DNA from: Anarhynchus alexandrinus
Taxonomy: Eukaryota > Chordata > Aves > Charadriiformes > Charadriidae
Assembly (NCBI GenBank): GCA_008711295.1
Contig: VUYV01000327.1
Coordinates: forward strand, 68,428-132,427
DNA: 64,000 nucleotides
Reading direction: 5' to 3'
Positions 39,114-49,000 of this stretch are shown in pieces. Positions within the stretch are counted from its first letter, which is position 1, and the number at the start of each line of letters is the position of its first letter. The translations under genes and the position numbers were made by a program. The notes beneath the pieces are model-generated. The model was not told the DNA's origin, ran no database searches, and saw only the letters and a program-made list of their open reading frames with translations.

Positions 39114-40092
39114 TTAGCTATAGAATACAGGTTTACGAAGTACACGCACGACATTGTATGTGTTCAGTCCTGGTGCATCAAAGCCAGGAGACAAACCCTT
39201 GCGATCGAATGGATAAAAGTTGAAGAGCTGCCCATTCTGAGTCTCTAGTGAGATGGAGGCAGAGCCCAGGTGCAGAACACATGGGAACTCCTTGTCAAAA
39301 ACAACTTGGAAGATACGATCTTCCAGGTGGTGGAGCTTGATTGTCCGGTACTTTTCAGGAATCAGCTCTTCCACATGAGGCCCAAACTGCTGCATGACCA
39401 GCACCCCACCAGGTCCAACTTTGATCTCATAGAAAGTCAGGTTGGAATAAGTATAGTACCCAACATAAGGGCCTGGACTTGGAGGAGGAATCAAGCTTTT
39501 CTCTGCCTCTCTGAATGCCGTCTCCATGGCAGGAATAAGATACTCATATGTCTGAGTCACGATATCTCCACCCTGAGGTCTGGGCCCTGCCATCAGCACA
39601 ATGAAGCTCAGGCGGAGCTTGGGGATAAGAGAGAAGGTAGCTGAATAACCATCAAGGTCTCCATCCTTCCTAATGACATCATATCCCAATTGCTCGTTGA
39701 TTTCCCAGGGTGTGCCAGTCTTGTTAGCAAAATATTCAGTGGAGCACTTAAACAGAGGGGTCAGCATTGTCTTCACTGTGTCAGGCTCTAGGAGACGACG
39801 GTGATAGGTGCCTAAGAAGACCATTGCCAGCTTGGCAAGGTCAGCAGCTGTGGAGTACATCTGACCAGAAGGCCTGTACCAGCCAAGGTCATAGAGAGGG
39901 GCTGGCTGCCGGCTGCCATAGAAACCCACAGCCATCTGGGAGCGGATCGGTGGCGTGATGTCAAAGCCAGTGTCCTCCATGCCCAAGCGGTCCAGGATGT
40001 TCTCTGAGATCCAGCGCTGGTATTGCCCCTCAGCTGCATGGTCAGCTAGCACGTGTGCCATCAGCGAGAAGGCCAAATTGCTGTAGTGGCAT
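39114..40092 (-). CDS. LACTBL1: LACTBL1 terminal coding exon 6 (Y-S-N motif, C-terminal domain)
   Basis: The acceptor is CCTTTTCAG|ATGCCACTAC. One base completes Arg243 and 325 codons follow, ending FYS-TAA at 39114. The second catalytic motif Y246-S-N248 lies at the very start. Family-like elements follow: NILDRLGMEDT, STAADLAKLA and the K-D-G-D-L-D-G-Y segment that occupies the place of H-x-G-G-x-x-G-Y. The last roughly 120 residues look like a beta-rich C-terminal domain (GPYVGYYTYSNLTFYEI onward). A candidate minus-strand AATAAA lies at 37683-37678. I cannot place the true 3' end. Confidence 0.95.
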
Positions 40093-43000
40093 CTGAAAAG
40101 GAAGAACAATATATCTGGATCAGCCTTACCCCAGTGATGCAGTGTGGGTATGACTAGAAAAAATGTGGCTAGGTCTCTCTTCTCTGGGGAAACATTCTCA
40201 TTTTATCAGACGACATGCTAAAGAGAGATGAGAGATGAAGGAGAGACAGAGAAAGACTGAATATTTTTATGTGAAAAAAGAAAAATTTCTTATGGGAACA
40301 TCAGCAGAGCTATTTAATCACTATGTATAGAAAGAGGGCTGGAGATGGAAAACTAAAAAACCAAAAAATTATGCAAAATCCTATATATTTGCATATCTTG
40401 ACTTATTGTTTATAATTGTTCACCAAAGAATATATCCATTCTTTTTAAAAGCAGAGTTGAGAGTTACAGGTGCTTACCTTAAAGGTCTCAAAATCCCAAG
40501 TAAGCCTCTTTGGAGATTTAACATGGTACAGTCACTTAAGCACCTAAGCTACCTTAAGATGGTAAAAGCACTTAAAAAGCACTTAAAAGTCTACAAAGCA
40601 GCATCCAGCAATGTTGAGTCATTAAATGCACCTGAGTGCTTCAGTCTTTAATATACATTAAGTGATGTAAGTCTTTATACTTGAATGAAGTTTAATGACA
40701 TGAAAACATGAACGGGCAACGTTTTTTCAAACATATTTTCAAAATTCATTATGTTTTCAACCTTGTTTGGTGGTGGTTTTTTTAATTGTGTGAAGCCATA
40801 CACCTCACTCAGGCCTATTTAGATCATAAATTTGGTACCACTACAACAATTTACAGCCCATCTAGCTGAATAAAAGCATGATGAACATACATGTTGCTTC
40901 CCCAAGAATAAATACATTCGGGATGTAAAATTTTATATCTGAAATGGAGTTGAATATCAACATGCCCAGCAAAATATGTTAACATTTCTGTATCAATGAA
41001 TGGGAATTTCCTTTATGAACAATGATCTGTCAGCTGTGAAGTATATCCAGGAACAGGGAGATGGAGTTAAAACTATCAACATGTCAAGTAATATGGGGTT
41101 GAGAGACTATGAGTGGATGTCCTTATGTATCTTAATGGTGAGCATAATATAAATGCCAAAGAAGACAATGGTATTAAAGTCTTAAAATCCTTTAAGGAAC
41201 ATCTATTGTAACCTCCTACATGACATCGGACAGAACTAATAAAAGGTTGCCAAGACTGAGCCATTGAGTTTTCTAAGAGTTTTCTGAACTTGCAGACTTC
41301 AAGTCATGGGGAATCACAGAATCACAGAATGGTTGGGAAATTATTTCAGAATGTAATTCTATTCCTTAAAAATTTTGCAGACTTAGAAGTTTTTCCCAGT
41401 TAGTCTGAATCCTTCCCCTCACCTGCTGTCCACTGGATCCTGTTCATATTTTTGAGTGCTTACAACTACTCGGGTACCAGACTTTTAACAGGCTATATAA
41501 ATTGTAGCAAACATTAATAGAACTCATAGATAATTTAGAGACATGCAAATCACTACAGAAATAGTATGATTTTAAGCAAAATCTATGATGATTTAAACCA
41601 ATTAACATGCCTTTCCACTTTTGAAAGTCTGCATCTTTCACAATTAAAGGCTTATTGGACCTAGCTATAGCAGTTTAATTTGCCTCATCTAGGCTTCCCA
41701 CTCAGGCTCTATAAACATTTTAAAAAAACCCTTGACACCTCCAACAGTCCCTCTTTCCAGCCTAAGACAGGTATGGTAGATGGCTGGAGCTCCCTTTAGG
41801 AATGGCTGTCTTTTATCCATTGGACATGGAGTCTGCAGATGGGGCTAATATCAGTGGAGAGCACAAACCCAGACCAAAAGCTTAGAAGTGAATATATCTG
41901 ACCTGGTTCCAGGATCAGCGACCAAGACATCATCTTTCAGGAGAGCTAGAGCTTCTTGTGTATTGCCCTTCCACAGCAGGCTGGTAGATCGCAGCCTCCT
42001 GGGCAGACCTGTGCCATGGAAGAAGAGAAGTTAACAATTTGAGTCAAATCATGGTCCAGGAAACTTTGAGTCCAGTGAAGGGTGAGCAAAAGGCAAGATT
42101 CAATGGCAAGATGGAAACAACAATCATGCACACAAGTGCTATATACACACAGCAAATGTGCTGCAAGGACACAGTATTCAAGTCACGGACCACTGAGTCT
42201 GCATAATGTCAGGTCCTACCCCAGCACCAACTCTGGATTGTTACATTTCAGTAAAAATACCCTGATGAATGATTAAAAATATCATGTATCCCCAAATGTA
42301 TTTTGGAAGAGAAGGGCATATTGGGTGCTGGGGAAATCCCTGTCCATATTTCCACGTCACTGTATTCCCTTGACTACAAAGGCGTGCAATGGCCCCTTTA
42401 AACAGTTTTTTTTCTTTGCACCTCACTACAGAGGGCTTAAACTTCTCTGAGCCATTCCAAGCTTGGCCTAAAGTATTTGTATCTTTTTTTTTTTTTTCCA
42501 GCAACATTTATTCAGGGTTTCTGAATGTAGAAAAATTGAAGTTCTTTTTACTTTTAATTCCACAATACTGAACATGGATTCCCTAAAAGCTTTTGGCTAA
42601 GGACTTTTCAAAATGCCACAACTCCTTTGCACAGGACCTACAGCTTGCCCAGTCCAGAACTTGGATTACATCTGGAATGAAATCCTCATTGCAGTTTACA
42701 GCTGACTTTGATTTAGAGGTTAGGAGGAAATCAGGAAGGGTACGTGACAGAAAAATGACTTGCAGTCGTCTTCTCAGCGAGCATGGGATTAATCATGGCA
42801 AAGCTGGATGAGGCCCTATTCTTTTGTAGCAGCAACACCTCTTTTTCTCCATTGGCCTGACCTTGGGATTTGAACCGGAATGAAAGCATTTTTTCTGCTT
42901 CTGGTCTGTGGTGATTTGTGCAGCTGAATGACCAGGTAAGAGATGCACTGAGCATCTTCCAGTAGACAATGGGCTCCTTCATTTCCTACTTGCCCCAACA

Positions 43001-46000
43001 GCAGCAAAGAAAATGTTGCACCCCTGGGAGAGTTCAACCAGCGCCACGACAGCACTGCAATGTCTCTCTTGAGGTTCATTAGAAACGATAAACCAGAGGA
43101 TGTGTGAACATAACAGAAAATCCACAGTCATTGATTTATAACTCACGGGCTGCTAATTGATGTGACAAGCAAGCTGGTAATAATTTAAAATAGCATCTCA
43201 TACTGTTATTAATATATACTAGAAAATCATAGTCTTAACAAGCTGGAGCTTCCCTCTAGCAATGTACCCATCAATTGTTGAGGAGAAAAATCTTTGGAGT
43301 TACTTTTGTAGCATGCAATGTAGAAAAGCCCAGATAATGAGGATATATTATAGATCAGTTTCCACTGAAAGAATTTAGATGAAAACCACTTTACAATATG
43401 TCATGCAGTGGCTTTGATCTTGAAGCTAAGCTGAACCTGTTCCTTTTTGGTTTTTGACAGACAGGAAATGTAACATGTGACCTCAACATTCATTTGATTT
43501 TCAGTTGGGATTTTGAAACTGTGCTTCTCCTTCTACTAAGTTGTCAGGGTCCAAGCTGGTTGGTGTGCCCTGCTGGTGTGGTCCGGAAATTTGGGCCACA
43601 TTCTTAAAAAAAAAAAAACAGGAACATGAAAGGAGCTAAGCAGGGGTGCAAATCTCACACAATGATGGAAGCAATGGAACGGCTGCACATTAAAAGCAAT
43701 TATGCTATGGCCACGTTTGACATATGCTTCCTACAAGTGTTTCTAGGGCATAGCTAACACCCCATTAGGCGACAGGGAACTGCAGCAGGGCTGCGAGCTG
43801 GCAGCCCCAGCACACACTGCTCCTGCAAGGAGCAGCCAGACCAGCTTCAGGTGCTCCTGAGAGTCAGAGTTGGTGGCCTTGAGGACTTCATTAGGCTAGC
43901 TAGAACAAGACCTTGTCTTCAGGGAGAGGGGCTGAGCAGGGTTGTGCACACGTCTTTCTTTCTGTCTCCTGTTGCCACTGGCCACTTTGGGTTGTTTGTT
44001 TGTTTCCAGATTTCAGTGACATCATTCCTTTTTGAGGAACCCTTATTTTGATATTGGCTTACTTCTGGTGATGCTGTACCCTGTCCTGAGGTACTGCACT
44101 TTGCCTACATGTTATTTTGATCTTAGATCCTATTTTTGTGGCATTTATTCCAATCTGGAATAATGCAGGTGCTACAGAGTTCAATCAAAATGCTGCATGA
44201 GATATCAGCACAGTCTCTTTGGCCATAAAATTCTGGAATCTCTGAGTCAAGTATTAGTTGCTCCCTTTCTGAGAAAGGTTAAAGTTCTCCTGAGTCCTGT
44301 GAGCTCCTTCTACCTTAATGTAAGGGTTACTCAATTAGGAAGGTAGCAGCAGATTAATAGTCTTCTGCCAGCAAGTACAAAGCTATTAATAGCTCAGGAA
44401 TCCCAGATCAAGAACTGCTCTGACAGCTAAATTTAGCTCAGTGATCAAGGTCTATCTGTTCAAAGCAAAGAGGTTTGGTGCCACTTTGACCTTCAACTCT
44501 ACATCTCAGAAAAATGAGAGCACTCTGGGCTGGAGTACAAAAAGCTGTTATGCAACTGGAGCTTGATTTCAGGTCATGCTACTGTGTTAGAAGAAATATA
44601 TATTCACCTGGCATGGGAAAAACAATTCCCCAGCCCACAGTGCAGCTTGGCCTGCTTCCTAGCAGGTGGCCTGGACAAGAGTTTCCTCTTAGCGTTTCAT
44701 GAAGCCGCTGACAGTTTGCTTCCAAGGGTCCTGCCTGATCTCTAGGAAGTGCAAAGGTGCAGGGTCAATACTGGGAAATGGCCTCAACAGCAACATTTTT
44801 TATCCCTGAAGTATGGTCTGTTCTCTGTGTGGCCTCTTTCAAGTGGCATAGTGGTGAACAGAGGGCAAGCAAGTAGCTGTGTTGTCTTACCTGAGAGCTG
44901 GCTGGCCATTCTGCGCAAGGTAACAGGTGATGGCTTAAGCGGAATTGAGCCTTTTTCCAAAAAACTGAGCCCATCTGCTGTGTATTTCTGTTCTGATTCC
45001 TTGAGCCTTCCCAGAGGATTCTTAATAATAAAGTTCTGAGCGTAACGTTCCAGCGGGTCATCAAGAGATGTGACTTTTCCTTCCTCCCACATCTTGTACA
45101 ACATGATGGTGGGAAAGATCTTGGAGACACTGGCAATTCTGTTAAGGAACAAACATTTATGGAAATTAAGCATTAAGAAACCCATGAATTAAGAGGAAAG
45201 ATCGTCAGTACATGAGATCACTCAACTGACCCACTGCCTGTAACTTTACATGCAACACTTTTGTTAATTCAGAAGGGAATGGCTAAAATACAGGTAAGAA
45301 GCTTGAATTAATATCCTTAACTCTGGCCTTTATGGGCTGCAACATAACCTTCAGTAGTATCTCCTGAATAGTGCAGTGGGCTACAGAACTTTTTCTGTTT
45401 ACTTAGTATTCATAAGATGACATATTTTATAAGTTATTGCTTATTAAATACCATAACAAGTTGCAGGTAGTTCATTGGAATTCGAAGGTTACAATGCCAT
45501 AAAGTTTTACATTTCATAATCAGTGTTAATATTTGTGTGGCTTCAGAATGGAGTCAAATTTACAAAAGGTCTTCTGGAATAGGATTACAGTTCTATTTTG
45601 TTGGTTTTCGGAAATGGGGACGTCATTAAGAGGGGCACCTGGGGGCATTTGTATTGTGCCACTAGAGGTGAAATTCTTGGACTGGTGCAAGACAGACTAC
45701 AGCAGAAGCATTTGCCAAGAGTGTTTTCATTAGTCAGGAACAAAAGTCAGAGGTTCAAAGACAATCAGATACCATCATAGTTTGGGCCACAAATGATGCT
45801 GACGGGTGATAACTTTTTTTGGGGGGAGTCTCTGTAGCACGATTGGTCAGTGTGTTCAGCTGTTAACCAAAAGGTTGGTGGTTTGATCCCACCCAGGGAC
45901 AGGTTCCCCTTTCCTTGCCAATGGAGGGGGATGTGGAACTAGCTGACCTTTAAGATCCCTTCCAGCCCAAACCATTCTGTGATTCTGTGATTCTGGAAGA

Positions 46001-49000
46001 AATAGTATGAGGTCATCTATGCAGGGGTTTTACCATGAGGCAAAGGGGAAAAAAAAACAAACAGGTAATCACAGCTGCTTAAACTTTCCAAAATTTTTCA
46101 TTCTGAGGACATTTGATAGCCAGAGTGCAGGCCATAATTTTCATATATAGCAGAGTTATAAGTCAGTGAAAATAGATTTTTAAATGAATTAAACACTTCC
46201 TTTGTATTTGTTTTTGTGTTTGTTTTTTTTTTTAACACACACAAAGAGCTTGATTCTATCTTAATCTAAAAAATAATGGCCAATACAGCTTTGACTTCAC
46301 TAGGAGAATGAATACGCCTACGGGTCTACTTTATGTGTTCAGTAGATACTCTTCCCAAACCCCATTTTTTGCTAAACCAAAACTCTTTTTTTAATTATTT
46401 TTTTATTTTTTTAAATCCTATGGCACTGTCTCCTCACTGCTCACAAAAACTGTGCTAGCTCTTAGTCTTTAGATTGGTGCCCTAGGCCTCGTCAAAGCAC
46501 GGAAACATTTCTACGTGAGGAGTAGTATGTTTACAGGTTCTTCATGATGGTCGCTGCTATTCCAGTTTAAAATATTGTCAGATCTAATTAAAAGTAAATA
46601 AAAAAAATTAATCCAAAGTAAACAACTCAGTAAGCCACAAGCATGTGATAATTTAGGGACTAGCTGAAGCATTGTCTCACAAAGTTTCAGTGTAACGCAG
46701 AAGTGGTTTCTGCAGTGGACCTGAGCCAGTAGAAGATGCTGTTTGTGACAGTGGCTCTGTTTCCAGATACCAGATCTCCATATGTGTACCTGCTCTTTCT
46801 CTAGTTCTCATGCCTGCGATACGTCTGCCTCACCTGTAAATAGTGTACTCATTGGGCACCACTGAGGTGGGGTCCGAACCATTCTTTTTTCCGAAGTTGC
46901 CTGTCCAGAGCACAGTGTCGTTGTAGATAACAATGGCAGACATGGCAGGGAGACCAGAGCTATGAATCTTTTGGCGCAGCATCGTGTCTACCTGGAGAAT
47001 GATGGGAAATTATTAATTTCCAAATGAAGACTCTTATAATGCATCTAGTCTGTAATAGGCAGTAAAAGACCCAGACCGTCAGCCCTCCTTACTTCCAAGC
47101 ACTTGAGAATGGTTTTTTCAAATGTGTTTTGGCAAAAGAAAGTATTTTAACTGTACTGGTCCTTTGAATTGCTTATGCTGAATTATCCAATATCTTTCTT
47201 TCAGTCTACATGTCCATCATGTACAGGAATGTGGTGCTCATCCTTGTAATACCTATGATGCTTATATGATTAAATACAAATGCTAAAACCTAATAATTGT
47301 AATTTCTTCCTTTTTAAATTGTACTGTGCACATCTATTCTTTGCATTAGTATTTTAGATTCAAAGATACATGAGAAAAAGATCCAGATTTTTCAAATATC
47401 CCATTACACTTTTCATGCCATGAAACAAGCCAAATCTAGAACTCCTCTTTAAACTGCAATCTGGGAAACAGCACTAATCCACTAAAGGGTTGTGATTGCT
47501 CTTTGCTCTCTGTTGCGCCAGGGTTGTGTAGACCTAATGAGCCAGCTGTGCCCCCCCCACACCTCCTGCAAGCAGAACGCATTGGTCATGCCCTTTTATG
47601 ACTTTTTCAAAGCTATTTCATCATCATGCATAAGCTATCTTTTGCACGGAAAGGTTAAGACATAAGAATGGCCTTCTAAGCATTTGAAACAAGAAAGACC
47701 AAGGCAAGTCATGTCCTCAGGACCTCTTCACTGGATGGACTAGTCAGGTGCACTGACAGCCAGCAGTGGAAACATCCAACTTGTGCTGAGTCCTTCTGTA
47801 GTGGTTTTTGCCCTCCACTCCCCACGTGCCAGTGGCCCATCTAGTATGGTTAGGTACAGCAGCAACTCCAGTGAATAGACTGGTCTCATGTCAGCAAGCA
47901 TGGTCCTCTTTAGAGTTTTCTCAGAGAGAATCTGGCATGTAGACCTGCCTGGACCTGCAGAAAGTTGACAGAAATAGATGATGCTCTTCTAGACTTGAGT
48001 GTCATTGAATCCAATACTCAGTGTTTGGATTTGGCCACTAGCAAGACTCTTCTGAGGAAAATGTAGGCCTTTCTGATAAGCAAAAGTATTTACCCTTAGA
48101 AGAGAAATGTTTCCTTAAGCCTCAACCATGAGTGAATGTCACTCTCCTGTTTCAAGCTGCTGTGGGCTAGGAAAAAGTCTCCCCTGTATGTAATATAATC
48201 ACATCTGGTACTGTCCAGAGTCCAGTTCCAGGGTCCCTGGCCTGGCACAGGATGCTAGTGTGTCTCAGGTAGCTCAAGATCTTTAGTGTGGGTTCAAGTG
48301 TCTACAGACTTAGGCATCTGAAGATACACTTCTGAGGTGCTGGTGTCTAAGCCTCCTTCAAATAGCTATGTCTTCCTATGCATCTAGTGTCCAGGTTCTC
48401 TGTGCCTTATTCCATCTGCAAAATAGGAATGGTTTCACCAGCCTACTTTCAAAGAAGTGCTTGGATACTTCATTTCTGAGGAGCACAAAGAAGCGAGGTT
48501 AGGTGACTCTCTGACGGACACTCAATGTTCTGCACATTTCCCCACCTCTCTGACTTATACTAATTGAATAATAAAATAAGTCTCTACAGTAACCCCAGAG
48601 ACAGCAGAAGAAACTTCATAAAAGTGAATGTGAAGTGATAGCAACTGAAATTCAATGCAGATAAAGCAATGTGCATGCAGGAAAAGAACCCCAAATACAC
48701 AACACGTACACACAGGTGGGCAGGGAGCTGGTCATTAGCACTCAGAAACAAGACCTTGGGGCTATGATGGAGGCTCCTATGTAAACATTTGCTCAATTAC
48801 CTATGGCAGAAAAAAAGGTAAATCAAATATGAGGGATTGTTAGAGATGTAACATAAAATAAAACAGAAAACACTGGTTTATCGCTGTATAAATCCCTGAC
48901 CCACTTGCACCTTGAATACTGTATGCAGTACTGATTTCCCTCATACAAGAGTATGCTAGAGCTGGAAAAGATTCAAAGAAGAGTAAAAAGAATGATCAGA

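Noticed and set aside
45828..45901. Functional tRNA-Asn gene
   Set aside because: Two mismatches in the anticodon stem and fusion to a CR1 tail point to a SINE head, not a working tRNA gene.
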